A DNA stretch of 34,190 nucleotides from Deltaproteobacteria bacterium UBA5756. Lineage in GTDB: Bacteria; Desulfobacterota; Syntrophorhabdia; Syntrophorhabdales; Syntrophorhabdaceae. This document shows, in pieces, positions 14,222-23,535 of this stretch. The position numbers and the translations under genes are program-made. Location: positions 1-34,190 of the forward strand of contig DIFE01000001.1 in NCBI GenBank assembly GCA_002418985.1, written 5' to 3'. The first letter of the stretch is position 1; each line of letters starts with the position of its first letter. Under the pieces are notes generated by a model. That model searched no databases, was not told the origin of the DNA, and saw nothing but the letters and a program-made list of their open reading frames with translations.

Positions 14222-16681
14222 ATGAAGAAGAAATCAACAAAAGGCATTGTCATCGGTATCTCTCTTCTCTTGTTTGCGGGACCGGGGCTTGTAAGGCCTT
14301 CCTATTCGGAGGTGGTAATAGACGGCACCCGCACGGTACCCATAGTCCTCGAGGATGAGACAAACTCTCCTGGCAACCCGACGAACGCCACCGTTAAGTC
14401 CGGGGCTTCCGTGACGGCTACCTTGTCAGGCATCACATGCTACACTATCCTCGGAAAGACCGACGGATGGAATATTACCGTGGAGAAGGGCGCAACCATC
14501 ACTGGTACGGGTGTAGTAATGAGAGCGATCTGGTTGAATCCCACAGGCAGGACCTCAGCGTCAGACCTGAACGGCAACGTCACCAACAGGGGGACAATAC
14601 AAGGAGAGGGAAACGGTATAGCACTGGGTACAGGTACCGTGGTCAATGAGAAAGACGCAACCATCGCGGCATCAGAAGGCGATGCCGTGAACGTAGATGG
14701 CGGCTCTTCCACACTCATTAACGAAGGCAGGATCAGCGGCTATGGGGGCGTAAGCATGACGAAGGGCGGCAACACCCTGATCAATAAGGCGGGTGGCACC
14801 ATCACGGGCAGCGGCAACCCCGGTGTCTATATCGTGGGCGGTACCGTGACCAACGAAAGGAATGCAACTATAACGGGGACCACAGGTATACGGTTTCGCG
14901 ATGATTATAACGACACGCTGGACAACGCGGGCACTATCATCGGCACCGGTGGAACTGCGGTCGATATGGGTCCCGGCAACGACACGGCCTATCTGCGTGA
15001 CGGTTCACAGATAACTGGCCGTGTGAACGGTGGGGATGGTAACGACGATACAATCTATCTTGAAGGTTCGGGCGAGATTGTGGGTGGCACGATCTACGAT
15101 TGGGAGAAAATCGAGAAGTCCGGGAATGGTACGTGGACTCTGAACGGCAACCTCTATAACACCAACACGCTGGCCGTTCTGGGTGGTGCCCTGAAGACAA
15201 CCGGCAAATTCACGAATAGTGCGAACAGTACGTACGTGGTGGGAGCGGGCTCGGACGGTAAGGCCGGCAAGATCGTAGCAAACGAGGCGGAGTTGAAGAA
15301 CAACAGTAAGATCTCCGTTGTCACCAAGGGTCTTAAAGGGGGCACGCATACCATAATCGAGACGACAAATGGACTTAGCGGTACCTTTGCGTCCATAACG
15401 TCGGACTCGAAGTACAGGGAGATGTCCCTTGCCTATGACGCAAAGACCAGCTACCTGAATATAAGATCGAATTTCAAGAAGGCAGGGGCCAGGGGCATAA
15501 GGGGCGATGTGGCGTCGGCAATTGACGATGCCTACAACAATTCGCCTTCCGACGACATGGTGACCGTTGTCGATGAGTTGAACTCTGTCGACGATGGTGC
15601 TCTCGACTCCGCCCTCGGCCAGATATCGGGAACGACCCATAGCGTATCGGCAACCGTCGCTCCCGTGAAACAGGGGAGCTTCTATCAGAACCTCTTCGGC
15701 CGTACCGGAGGGGGCACCACGGGCTTTGGCGTCCTCGGGCTCAACGACCGGCAGCCAGATCCACTGACGATGCTTGCCTCGGGAGGCCCCGTGGCATCCG
15801 ATGCGGGTTTTTCCCTCGCGAGGGACGGGCAGAAGCTGCCCTACGGAATGTGGGTCAAAGGATACAGCGTGACAGGCAACCGCCACGGCGACGACATCGG
15901 CTCCCGGTACAACTACACCATCGGCGGAGCGATCGCGGGTTTCGACTACCTCATCAACCCCAATATCCGGACCGGTGTGGCAATCGGGTATTCGAAGACG
16001 AACGTCGATATGAAACAGCTTCAGGACAACTCCGACGCTGAAAGCTTCCAGGGGGCGATATACGGTTCATACGTCCCGAAAAGCAAGGTGTGGTATGTGG
16101 ACGCGGCCTTTGCCTACAGCAAGAACAGCTACGAGACGAAGCGCTATCTCAACTTCGGCAACATCTACCGCGCCGCCCGGGGCTCCTATGACGGCAACGA
16201 CATATCGGGCTACCTGGAGGGCGGCTACAAACTGCCTATCCTCGGCGGCATTACCGCAACGCCCCTTGTTTCCTTCCTTGCCATGAGGAATCACACCGAC
16301 AGCTTTACGGAAACAGGTGCTGGCGCATTGAATCTCCAGAGCGACAGTCACGATACGGATTCCTACCAGAGCGGTGTGGGGGTGAAGGTGTCCCGAGAGT
16401 TCCAGGCTGCAAAAGACTTCTCCCTAACCCCCGAATTCGGCGCCAAATGGCTCCATGAGTTCGGCGACACGGAAGCAAATATAAACGCCCGGTTCGCAGG
16501 CGAAACGGCAGGCTCCTTCGTCATTACCTCCGATACAACGGAAAGAGACGCCGGTGTCATGTCCTTGAGTCTCACGGGAAAGAAAGGCGACATGCTTAAC
16601 TTCTTCGTAGGCTACGATCTTGCGGTCAAGACCGACCAGATAAGCCACGGTTTTACGGGAGGACTGAGATTTAATTGGTAG
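14222..16681 (+). CDS. Autotransporter (type Va secretion) outer-membrane protein
   Basis: An 819-residue protein. A signal peptide (MKKKSTKG, hydrophobic core, ending PSYSE at about 30) is followed by a passenger of about 500 residues. The passenger is rich in G, T and N with recurring 'N.GTI.G.G' turns (NRGTIQGEGNGI, INKAGGTITGSGN, NAGTIIGTGG), the pattern of a right-handed beta helix. A linker at about 410-480 (DDAYNNSPSDDMVTVVDELN) leads to a C-terminal barrel of about 280 residues with alternating aromatic strands (YGMWVKGYS, GAIYGSYV, GYLEGGYKL, FVGYDLAVKT). It ends GGLRFNW, the expected aromatic C-terminus. GGAAAGGA lies just before ATG 14222. It follows the propeller gene by 132 bases and ends at a strong terminator. 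The passenger's target is unknown. Confidence 0.92.
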   Translation: MKKKSTKGIVIGISLLLFAGPGLVRPSYSEVVIDGTRTVPIVLEDETNSPGNPTNATVKSGASVTATLSGITCYTILGKTDGWNITVEKGATITGTGVVMRAIWLNPTGRTSASDLNGNVTNRGTIQGEGNGIALGTGTVVNEKDATIAASEGDAVNVDGGSSTLINEGRISGYGGVSMTKGGNTLINKAGGTITGSGNPGVYIVGGTVTNERNATITGTTGIRFRDDYNDTLDNAGTIIGTGGTAVDMGPGNDTAYLRDGSQITGRVNGGDGNDDTIYLEGSGEIVGGTIYDWEKIEKSGNGTWTLNGNLYNTNTLAVLGGALKTTGKFTNSANSTYVVGAGSDGKAGKIVANEAELKNNSKISVVTKGLKGGTHTIIETTNGLSGTFASITSDSKYREMSLAYDAKTSYLNIRSNFKKAGARGIRGDVASAIDDAYNNSPSDDMVTVVDELNSVDDGALDSALGQISGTTHSVSATVAPVKQGSFYQNLFGRTGGGTTGFGVLGLNDRQPDPLTMLASGGPVASDAGFSLARDGQKLPYGMWVKGYSVTGNRHGDDIGSRYNYTIGGAIAGFDYLINPNIRTGVAIGYSKTNVDMKQLQDNSDAESFQGAIYGSYVPKSKVWYVDAAFAYSKNSYETKRYLNFGNIYRAARGSYDGNDISGYLEGGYKLPILGGITATPLVSFLAMRNHTDSFTETGAGALNLQSDSHDTDSYQSGVGVKVSREFQAAKDFSLTPEFGAKWLHEFGDTEANINARFAGETAGSFVITSDTTERDAGVMSLSLTGKKGDMLNFFVGYDLAVKTDQISHGFTGGLRFNW

Positions 16682-16757
16682 AAGAGGAGTGATAGGCAAT
16701 AGGTGATGGGTGGTAGGAAAACCTGTCAGGCCTGGCCTATGACCGGATAATAGCCCA

Positions 16758-16796
16758 GACAAGGGGTGGCTCTCAGGCCGCCCCTTGTCATTTCTT
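16758..16796 (+). terminator. Rho-independent terminator of the autotransporter gene
   Basis: GACAAGGGGTGGC (16758-16770), loop TCTCAG, then GCCGCCCCTTGTC (16777-16789). This is a 13-bp stem with one G-U pair, followed by ATTTCTTT. It lies 77 bases past the autotransporter stop. The stem could also serve the opposite strand. Confidence 0.85.
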
Positions 16797-16907
16797 TCCG
16801 TCATTCTAGAACTCTATCATACGCTGTCCAACGTGATCCGAATGTGACAGGCCATTGGTGGCCGGGTGGTCTTGCGGAGTGGCAGGGCAGGGGGGATTAC
16901 AGTCTTT

Positions 16908-16937
16908 CCTGGGTCCCGCCCTTCGCCGGAACGACGG
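16908..16937. repeat. Degenerate copy of a dispersed 'CGTCATTCCGGC...' palindromic element
   Basis: On the minus strand the segment reads CGTCGTTCCGGCGAAGG followed by GCGGGACCCAGG. This closely follows the small palindromic repeat found between genes in many Gram-negative genomes (CGTCATTCCGGCGAA, then a complementary arm and AATCCAGG). It is only an intergenic relic here. Confidence 0.5.
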
Positions 16938-16989
16938 AGGTGAATACGGGGAGCCCGAAGGTGAAAAGCGCCGAGATTGTCAGGATTGT

Positions 16990-17418
16990 TTATTCCCAAT
17001 TGACCACGTCCTTGTCTTCACCCTCGCCTCCGGGTGTGCCGTCCCTTCCGTAGGAGTAAATGTCGAATTCTCCATGAGAGCCGGGCGACTGATACTGATA
17101 TGGCTTGCCCCAGGGGTCGTTGGGGAGCGCTTTCTTGAGATAGGGGCCTTCCCAGTTCTGTGCCCCGGGGTTTGTGACGAGGGCGCCGAGACCTTCCTGT
17201 GTTGTGGGGTAGCGACCCACGTCGAGGCGGAAATGGTCGAGGGTCTGGCCGAGAAGCTCGACCTGTGCTTTGGCCGCGGCCTGTTTGCCCTTGCCCAGCT
17301 TTGGAAAGACCTTGGGACCAACGAGGGCAACGAGGAGCCCCACGATGACCATGACCACGAGGAGCTCCACGAGTGTGAAACCGCGCCTGTCCCTGCAATA
17401 TCTGTATTGAATCTTCAT
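16990..17418 (-). CDS. gspG: Type II secretion major pseudopilin GspG
   Basis: A 142-residue pseudopilin that forms the shaft of the T2SS pseudopilus. The basic leader ends RRG, and prepilin peptidase would cut before FTLVELLVVMVIVGLLVAL, where Glu sits at mature position 5. The globular part carries the GspG signature: YPTTQEGLGALV, then GPYLKKALPNDPWGKPYQY and DIYSYGRDG near the C-terminus, the region of the family's calcium site. The length is normal. GGGAGG precedes ATG 17418. It is unusual in lying on the minus strand, divergent from the rest of the gsp genes 267 bases away, rather than after gspF. It is probably expressed from its own promoter, which allows the high pseudopilin dose required. 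Confidence 0.96.
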   Translation of the reverse strand: MKIQYRYCRDRRGFTLVELLVVMVIVGLLVALVGPKVFPKLGKGKQAAAKAQVELLGQTLDHFRLDVGRYPTTQEGLGALVTNPGAQNWEGPYLKKALPNDPWGKPYQYQSPGSHGEFDIYSYGRDGTPGGEGEDKDVVNWE

Positions 17419-17700
17419 CCATCCTCCCTGTCTGCCGCGAATTGATCCCGGCGACGGTGTTTTTGGAAAGAGACTAATCCGATACGATTATTTTGTCACT
17501 ACCCCGACTGGTTTGTTCATCACATTTTGGGGCATGATGGTACTATTCCGGGACGTGGGCGTCGCAGGCCTTGCCTTGCAGCGGTACCGGCCTTCTTAGA
17601 ACCATAATCGGTCCGATTTATCCCATTAGGATGTGAAATGACGTCGCATAACTTTAGAATCCTGTTGGTCTAGCAAAAAACTCCGGTGGGTGATGAATCG

Positions 17701-19938
17701 ATGATGACAAATTGCAGAAAGCTCGTATTCTTCGGGTGCCTCTTTTTCACGCTGATAGTGACGCCTTCGTATGGCGAGAACAATCCGCGAACGGCAGTCC
17801 CCCGGCAGGTATCGCAGCACAGTGGGGAAGCAGAGGGTCCATCATCAACGGACCTACGCGCGACGCAGCCGTCTGAAAAGGCAAACCCGGCTCAGGGAAC
17901 GCCGGATGAGACGTCGCCACCCGCGCCAGGAATGCCCCGGAAAGCAAAGAAACTGACGGCAAGGGCGTCCAGTCCCGTCAGTCTGTCCTTTGATGATGCC
18001 GATATGTACCAGGTCATCCAGACCGTTTTCGGCGAGATCCTGAAGGTAAACTACATCGTCGACCAGAGGGTGAAGGGACGGGTCACGTTCCGTTCCGTGA
18101 CTCCTATAGAGGGCGACCGGGTGCTTTCCGTCATGGAGGTCATCCTGAGGCTTAACGGAGTGGGTGTTGTAGAAGAAGGCGACCTCTACAGGATCGTTCC
18201 GATCGGCGATGTCGCCAGGGAACCCGCAGAGGTGACCGTCGGCAGAGACCCCGATTCCATCGAGATCCAGGGCAAATCTATCATACGTGTCGTGCCGGTC
18301 ATGTACAGTCAATCATCGGAGATCGTCAAGCTCATAACGCCTTTCCTCACGACAACCGCCGTGGTCGTTGATGTTCCCAACATCAATCAAATCATGCTCG
18401 TAGACACCGACGCGAACGTAAAGAGACTGCTCAAGCTCATCGATCTTTTCGACAGTGAACAAACAAGAAAAAAGAAGCCCCAGGTCTTTGTCTACCATGT
18501 CCAGAACAGCAAGGCCAAAGATATAGCGAACATTCTGCAGCAGGTCTTTCTTTCCTCCGGGCGTGGCGGCGCGGCAAACCCACCCCTTGCTGCGTCGCCT
18601 TCCGCGGGGAAGACGGCAGGCACATCCGGTGGAACGCCGGGCGCGGTCGCACGCAGCGGCCCGGAAGGCGGATTGATCGTGTCAGGTTCCCAACTGGGCG
18701 ATGGCCTGGTATCTCCCATAACAAAGATCATTGCCGAGGAGAGTCTCAACGCCCTTGTTATTCTCAGCTTGCCCGAGGACTACGAGGTCATCAAGGAGGC
18801 CATCCGGCGTGTCGACATCATCCCGAGACAGGTGATTATCGAAGGGGTGATTGCGGAGATAACCCTGAAGGATGACCTGAAGCTTGGTGTCTCCTGGGCC
18901 CTTCAGTTCTCGCCGGGCGGCATGAATGGCGTGTTGGGGGCGGTGAACGGTACCGTCGGATTCGACGTGCCCGGTGCGACAGCGACGAGCACGACAGGCA
19001 GCGGCACCTTCAACTTTGCCGGGACGGTGGGGGGAGATTTCAAGGCGGTCATAGACACGCTTGCGACGCAATCAAAGGCAAAGCTCCTTGCCGTGCCGCG
19101 CATACTCGTAACGGATAACAAGGAGGCGCGGATCCAGGTGGGAGAGCAGGTCCCCATCGTGACAACGGAAACGATAGCGTCCACCACCACCGCCGCTCAG
19201 CGGACCATCCAGTACAAGGATATCGGTATCATCCTCAAGGTGAAGCCCCGCATCAACGAAGGCGGACTCGTTACCCTCGACCTCGCCCAGGAAGTCTCTT
19301 CCTACGACACGATCACCCTTTTCGACGGCGAGACCAACATCATTGTCAAGAAGACGGAGGCGACGACGAACCTTGTCGTTCAGGACGGCCAGACGATCCT
19401 CATCGGAGGGCTCATCAGGGAGGACATATCTGCGGCGCGATCGGGCATCCCCTACCTGAGCAAGATACCGCTCCTGGGCTACCTTTTTGGCAGCACCACC
19501 GACGAGAACCATCGCAAGGAGCTGATCATACTGCTGACTCCGCGGGTCATCAAGAACCAGCAGGATGCCCGGAAGGCCACCTCTTCCTATGTTGACGATA
19601 TAACGAAAACAGGCAAGGGAAAGCTGCAGAAGGAAGAGCTTATCCGCAACATCCCGCAGGAAGAGAAGGACGGAAAGAAGAATACCGGCGAGACTAAGAA
19701 GGATAGGGAAGTAATGGACGGCGGATCGGAAGGACAGGTGAAGAAGGCGCCTCAGGACGGTACAGGCGAACAGAAGCCTCAAGCCCAGCGGCAGGACGCA
19801 AGAAAAGACGAGGCGCGCAAAGAGCCAGGGGCGAAACCTGCGCGGCAGATTAAGGAAGGGCAGGGAACGAAAAAGCATGAAATGATGCAATCGGAGCCCG
19901 CGCCGGAGGCGGCGCCCGGCAGCGGAGGGAAATCGTGA
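17701..19938 (+). CDS. gspD: Type II secretion outer-membrane secretin GspD
   Basis: A secretin of about 745 residues that forms the outer-membrane channel. A signal peptide spans residues 1-25 (ending SYGEN), followed by a Pro/Thr/Glu-rich linker to about 88. The N0 domain starts near VSLSFDDADMYQVIQTV. N1 (SSEIVKLITPFLTTTAVVVD) and N2 (VFVYHVQNSKAKDIANILQ) follow, then a Gly/Ala/Pro-rich loop and N3 (TKIIAEESLNALVILS). The secretin core has VPRILVTDNKEARIQVGEQVP, then IGIILKVKPRI and the closing strand LIILLTPRVI. The last ~125 residues are a strongly charged K/E/Q/D-rich tail, far longer than a normal pilotin-binding S-domain. ATG 17701 (or 17704) is preferred over GTG 17686 because of the upstream GGTGGG. 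It is the first gene of the operon. Confidence 0.96.
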   Translation: MMTNCRKLVFFGCLFFTLIVTPSYGENNPRTAVPRQVSQHSGEAEGPSSTDLRATQPSEKANPAQGTPDETSPPAPGMPRKAKKLTARASSPVSLSFDDADMYQVIQTVFGEILKVNYIVDQRVKGRVTFRSVTPIEGDRVLSVMEVILRLNGVGVVEEGDLYRIVPIGDVAREPAEVTVGRDPDSIEIQGKSIIRVVPVMYSQSSEIVKLITPFLTTTAVVVDVPNINQIMLVDTDANVKRLLKLIDLFDSEQTRKKKPQVFVYHVQNSKAKDIANILQQVFLSSGRGGAANPPLAASPSAGKTAGTSGGTPGAVARSGPEGGLIVSGSQLGDGLVSPITKIIAEESLNALVILSLPEDYEVIKEAIRRVDIIPRQVIIEGVIAEITLKDDLKLGVSWALQFSPGGMNGVLGAVNGTVGFDVPGATATSTTGSGTFNFAGTVGGDFKAVIDTLATQSKAKLLAVPRILVTDNKEARIQVGEQVPIVTTETIASTTTAAQRTIQYKDIGIILKVKPRINEGGLVTLDLAQEVSSYDTITLFDGETNIIVKKTEATTNLVVQDGQTILIGGLIREDISAARSGIPYLSKIPLLGYLFGSTTDENHRKELIILLTPRVIKNQQDARKATSSYVDDITKTGKGKLQKEELIRNIPQEEKDGKKNTGETKKDREVMDGGSEGQVKKAPQDGTGEQKPQAQRQDARKDEARKEPGAKPARQIKEGQGTKKHEMMQSEPAPEAAPGSGGKS

Positions 19939-21467
19939 ACGGCAAAACGGTAGTTTACCTCTTGCCGGAAGAGTTCCCCAGGGTGCCCCTCGTCATGGAC
20001 GGCATATCGACACGCTTCATCCGGGAGAACAGAATCATCCCCTTTGAGTGGAAGGACAAAACGCTCAAGGTCATCATGGCCGATCCCTCCAAACGGGAGC
20101 TTGTCGACGCACTGAGGGTGGCGAGCGCAAGTGATGTCCTCGTCCATACCGGCGACTCCGCTGCCATCGATGAGCACATCTCCAGGTTCTACAGCAAAGA
20201 GCAGCAGAACATCGACAGGATCATAGAAGGGATCGACGAACAGGAGGGCTACGAGTTCGTACACGACGAGGAAGAAGAGGACGTGGGCCACCTCAAGGAC
20301 CTCGCGTTGGAGGCACCCATCATCAGGCTCGTCAACCTGCTTATAACCCGCGCCGTCGAGTCCAGGGCGAGCGATATCCACATCGAGCCTTTCGATGACG
20401 AGATGAAGGTCCGCTACCGGATCGACGGCGTCCTCAACGATGTGGAATCGACACCGAAGAGGCTTCAGGCCGCCATCGTCTCGCGCATCAAGATCATGGC
20501 CAGGCTGAACATCGCCGAACGCAGGCTCCCCCAGGACGGAAGGATCCGCCTGCGCGTGGGCGAGAAAGAGATCGCCATCAGGGTCTCCACCATCCCCATC
20601 GTGAACGGGGAGAGTATCGTGATGAGGATACTCGACAGGGAAAGCATCGTTATCGATCTTGACAGGCTGGGTTTCTCGCCGGCCATGCTCGCATTTTTCG
20701 ACAGGCTCATCACGAAGCCCAACGGCATCATCCTCGTTACGGGACCGACAGGCAGCGGCAAAACAACAACCCTTTACGGTGCGCTCGACAAGATAAACTC
20801 GCCCCAGAAGAAGATCATTACCGTGGAAGACCCCGTGGAATACCAACTGAAGGGTGTGAACCAGATCCAGGTGAAGCCCCGGATCGGGCTCGACTTCGCG
20901 AGCACGCTGCGCCACATCGTCAGGCAGGACCCGGACATTATCATGATCGGCGAGATCCGCGACCTGGAAACAGCCCAGATAGCCATCCAGTCGGCACTGA
21001 CGGGGCACCTTGTGTTCTCCACCCTTCACACGAACGACGCGCCGAGTGCGATCACACGTCTTCTTGACATGGGCGTGGAGAGCTTTCTGCTGTCGTCCAC
21101 GGTCCGGGGCATCCTCGCGCAGCGCCTCGTGAGAATGATCTGCCCCGATTGCAGGCGCCAGGTGGGCACATCCGACGAGGTGGAGGAACTCATGGCCCTC
21201 GGCATGGGCAGAGGCGTCCCCATCTGGCGGGGAGCGGGATGTGAGACCTGTGCGCACACGGGATTCTTCGGGCGGTCGGGGCTCTTCGAGTTCCTTGTCG
21301 TCGATGAGGAACTCAGGCGGCTGACCTTGAAGGGCGCCGATGAGGGCGAGATCAGGGCGCAAGCGAGAAGAGGGGGTATGAAGACACTCCTCGAGGACGG
21401 GATCGAGAAGATCCGTATGGGCATAACCACTCTCGATGAAGTCTTCAGGGTAACAAGGGAGGATTGA
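19935..21467 (+). CDS. gspE: Type II secretion ATPase GspE
   Basis: A 510-residue cytoplasmic hexameric ATPase that powers pseudopilus assembly. The N-terminal ~110 residues form the N1E-like domain that binds GspL, followed by an acidic linker (VHDEEEEDVGHL). The core shows GPTGSGKTT (Walker A, 270-278), the Asp box TVEDPVE (296-302), Walker B IIMIGEIRD with E340, and the His box HLVFSTLHTND. A zinc-binding subdomain is indicated by CPDC (403/406) and CETC (436/439). The GTG start overlaps the gspD stop by 4 bases (GTGA), implying coupled translation. Length and motif order are normal. Confidence 0.97.
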   Translation: MNGKTVVYLLPEEFPRVPLVMDGISTRFIRENRIIPFEWKDKTLKVIMADPSKRELVDALRVASASDVLVHTGDSAAIDEHISRFYSKEQQNIDRIIEGIDEQEGYEFVHDEEEEDVGHLKDLALEAPIIRLVNLLITRAVESRASDIHIEPFDDEMKVRYRIDGVLNDVESTPKRLQAAIVSRIKIMARLNIAERRLPQDGRIRLRVGEKEIAIRVSTIPIVNGESIVMRILDRESIVIDLDRLGFSPAMLAFFDRLITKPNGIILVTGPTGSGKTTTLYGALDKINSPQKKIITVEDPVEYQLKGVNQIQVKPRIGLDFASTLRHIVRQDPDIIMIGEIRDLETAQIAIQSALTGHLVFSTLHTNDAPSAITRLLDMGVESFLLSSTVRGILAQRLVRMICPDCRRQVGTSDEVEELMALGMGRGVPIWRGAGCETCAHTGFFGRSGLFEFLVVDEELRRLTLKGADEGEIRAQARRGGMKTLLEDGIEKIRMGITTLDEVFRVTRED

Positions 21468-22661
21468 TTGGCCGTATATTCATACAGGGCGACTACTGTT
21501 GAGGGCGCCATTGTCGAAGGCAACATCGAGGCATCCGACGAAGGCTCGGCCCTGGAGCGGATCAAGGACACGGGTGTTATCCCCCTGAAGGTTACGTCGC
21601 CGCGAAAGGGGCTTAAGAAGGGAATATCGCTGCGTTCATCGAAAGGCGATCTCCTTACCTTCACTGCTGAGCTTTCAGCGCTTATCGGCGCGGGCCTTCC
21701 CCTCGACCGCAGCCTCAACATCCTCGCCGGGGTTTCCGAAGGAAGACAAATGCAGGACGTGGTCGATTCCGTCCTGAAGCTCATACGGGAAGGAAGCTCC
21801 TTTTCCGATGCCCTCAAGAATCATCCGAAGGTGTTTCCCAGGCTCTACGTTAACATGGTTCGGGCCGGCGAAACGGGCGGCGTTCTGGATATCGTTCTTG
21901 AAAAGCTCGGCGAGTTCCTCGAGACGGCAAAGGAATTGAAAGACAGCGTCTACTCGGCCATGATCTATCCCGTGATCCTCGGAGTGACGGGGAGTATTTC
22001 CATCATCATTCTCCTTACCTTCGTCATACCCCGCTTTTCCATTCTCTTCAAAGAGATGGGCGGGAGCCTGCCCGCATCAACGCAGATGATCCTCTGCTTC
22101 AGTGCCTTCCTGAGAGACTTCTGGTGGATTCTCCTTCCGGCGGGCGCATGCGGGACCTTCGCGCTGTGGCGTTTCGTCAGGACCGAACGGGGCGTTGTTG
22201 TCTGGGACGGGTTGAAATTCAGGTTCCTGCGGGATGTCGTGAGCAAACTCGAAACGGCCCGTTTCTGCAGGACCATGGGGACTCTTATCAAGAGTGGCGT
22301 TCCTTTCCTGCAGGCCCTGCAGAACTCGAAGGATGTCGTCGGGAACCGCGTTGTGGCCTCCGCCATTGCAGCGGTGGCAAAGGACGTCAAGGAGGGCAAG
22401 GGTATCGCCGTGCCGCTGTCCGAGGCGAAGGTTTTTCCCCAGCTTGCATTGTCCATGATAAAAGTGGGCGAAGAGACGGGGCAGCTCGATGCCATGCTCC
22501 TCAAGGTGGCGACAACCTATGAAAAGAGCCTGAAAGACTCGGTGAAGCGGTTCATGGGTCTTCTCGAGCCGGCCATCATCCTTACCATGGGGCTTGTCAT
22601 CGCCTTCATTGTCGTCTCCATGCTCGTAGCCATATTCGGCATCCTGGAACTGCCCTTTTGA
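21468..22661 (+). CDS. gspF: Type II secretion inner-membrane platform protein GspF
   Basis: A 397-residue polytopic membrane protein forming the centre of the inner-membrane platform. It has the two tandem T2SSF domains: the first at about 65-190 (TFTAELSALIGAGLPLDRSL, then YVNMVRAGETGGVLD), the second at about 265-385 (ARFCRTMGTLIKSGVPFLQA, then LALSMIKVGEETGQLDAML). Transmembrane segments are near 165-190, 217-235 and 368-393. The start is TTG 21468, directly abutting the gspE stop, with AGGGAGG 5 bases upstream. In most T2SS operons gspG comes next; here gspH does. Confidence 0.96.
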   Translation: MAVYSYRATTVEGAIVEGNIEASDEGSALERIKDTGVIPLKVTSPRKGLKKGISLRSSKGDLLTFTAELSALIGAGLPLDRSLNILAGVSEGRQMQDVVDSVLKLIREGSSFSDALKNHPKVFPRLYVNMVRAGETGGVLDIVLEKLGEFLETAKELKDSVYSAMIYPVILGVTGSISIIILLTFVIPRFSILFKEMGGSLPASTQMILCFSAFLRDFWWILLPAGACGTFALWRFVRTERGVVVWDGLKFRFLRDVVSKLETARFCRTMGTLIKSGVPFLQALQNSKDVVGNRVVASAIAAVAKDVKEGKGIAVPLSEAKVFPQLALSMIKVGEETGQLDAMLLKVATTYEKSLKDSVKRFMGLLEPAIILTMGLVIAFIVVSMLVAIFGILELPF

Positions 22662-22663
22662 AG

Positions 22664-23110
22664 ATGAGCGACAAGGGTTTCACGCTTCTCGAACTGGTTA
22701 TCGTCATGACCCTGATGGTACTTTTCCTTGGTCTGTCGGGCGTTCATTTCGCGAACCACCTGCCCTCGGCAAGGCTCGGCGCAGCGGGACGGGAACTCTC
22801 CGGTCTTATCCGTATGGCGCGTATCGAGGCAATGAACGGAAGGGAAGCACAACGGGTGACCATCGACCTGAGTCGCGGGACCTACGGTATGGAGGGAAGA
22901 GGCAAGCGTACGATCCCGGAAGGCGTCACCATCAGCATAATAGACCCCGTCAGGGGCCGCTTTTCCGGGGGGGAATACGAAATTACCGCCGATGCATCGG
23001 GATCGATCGGGGCGTGCGAGATTCTTCTCAAGAACGCAAGAAGGACCCTCAGGATAGAGATCGACCCCGTCGTCGGGTCCGTGGTGGTGAAGGGTGGGCC
23101 TGCTGAATGA
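22664..23110 (+). CDS. gspH: Type II secretion minor pseudopilin GspH
   Basis: A pseudopilin of about 148 residues. It has a very short leader (MSDKG) before FTLLELVIVMTLMVLFLGL, with Glu at mature position 5. The soluble domain includes LGAAGRELSGLIRMARIEAMNGREAQRV and the late glycine-rich DASGSIG region, which fit GspH/FimT. ATG 22664 is given; a TTG at 22658 that overlaps the gspF stop (TTGA) is equally in frame and has better spacing to a weak GGAA. Minor pseudopilins cap the tip of the pseudopilus. Confidence 0.88.
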   Translation: MSDKGFTLLELVIVMTLMVLFLGLSGVHFANHLPSARLGAAGRELSGLIRMARIEAMNGREAQRVTIDLSRGTYGMEGRGKRTIPEGVTISIIDPVRGRFSGGEYEITADASGSIGACEILLKNARRTLRIEIDPVVGSVVVKGGPAE

Positions 23111-23535
23111 CTGGAAAGGGAATGAGAAATGGATCTCTCCGCTCTTCGGCCGGTTTCACCCTCCTTGAGATCCTTGTGGCCTTCGTCATTCTCTCCATGG
23201 TGGTCACCGTTATCCTCCAGCTTTTTTCGGCCAATCTCAAGACGTTGTGGATGTCCGACGACTACATTACTGCAACGGTGCTGGCGGATATCAGGATGAG
23301 GGAGATGCTCGAAGGCGCTCAGGTGAAGGAGGGCACATCGAGCGAGACGAAGGAGGGCTACCTGATGGATATTACCATAACCGAAGCGCTCGAGAAACGC
23401 ACAAAGGATCTCTCCTGGAAGGTGCTCGAGGTGGTAATGGACGTCTCCTGGCAGAAGGGGACGAAGAAGAGGTCCTTTTCCCTGAAGACCTACAAGACGG
23501 TCAAAAGAGGGGTGATCAAGAATGAGAAGCTGTAA
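23107..23535 (+). CDS. gspI: Type II secretion minor pseudopilin GspI
   Basis: A 142-residue pseudopilin. The leader is about 16 residues (two basic patches, ending SSAG), cut before FTLLEILVAFVILSMVVTVI, with Glu at +5. The soluble part contains ITATVLADIRMREMLEG and later SWKVLEVVMDVSW, a GspI-like arrangement. The ATG overlaps the gspH stop (ATGA). A second in-frame ATG at 23122 sits directly after GGAAAGGGA and could also be used. GspI normally nucleates the GspIJK tip complex with the next two gene products. Confidence 0.88.
   Translation: MTGKGMRNGSLRSSAGFTLLEILVAFVILSMVVTVILQLFSANLKTLWMSDDYITATVLADIRMREMLEGAQVKEGTSSETKEGYLMDITITEALEKRTKDLSWKVLEVVMDVSWQKGTKKRSFSLKTYKTVKRGVIKNEKL

Larger units (their letters stand above)
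16682..16989. other. Intergenic region between autotransporter and gspG
   Basis: About 308 bases between two convergent genes. It contains the intrinsic terminator at 16758-16796 and a degenerate dispersed-repeat element at 16908-16937. No gene is supported in the remainder. Confidence 0.6.

Noticed and set aside
17419..17700. Sigma-54 or clear sigma-70 promoters in the gspG/gspD spacer
   Set aside because: No TGGCAC-N5-TTGC match was found on either strand. CATAAT (17603-17608) has only a TTGCAG at 21 bases, which is too far for a normal -35.
19779..21362. 527-aa minus-strand open frame
   Set aside because: It is the complement of gspE and the end of gspD. The long open run reflects high third-position GC of the real genes; the peptide is His/Asp-rich with no motif.
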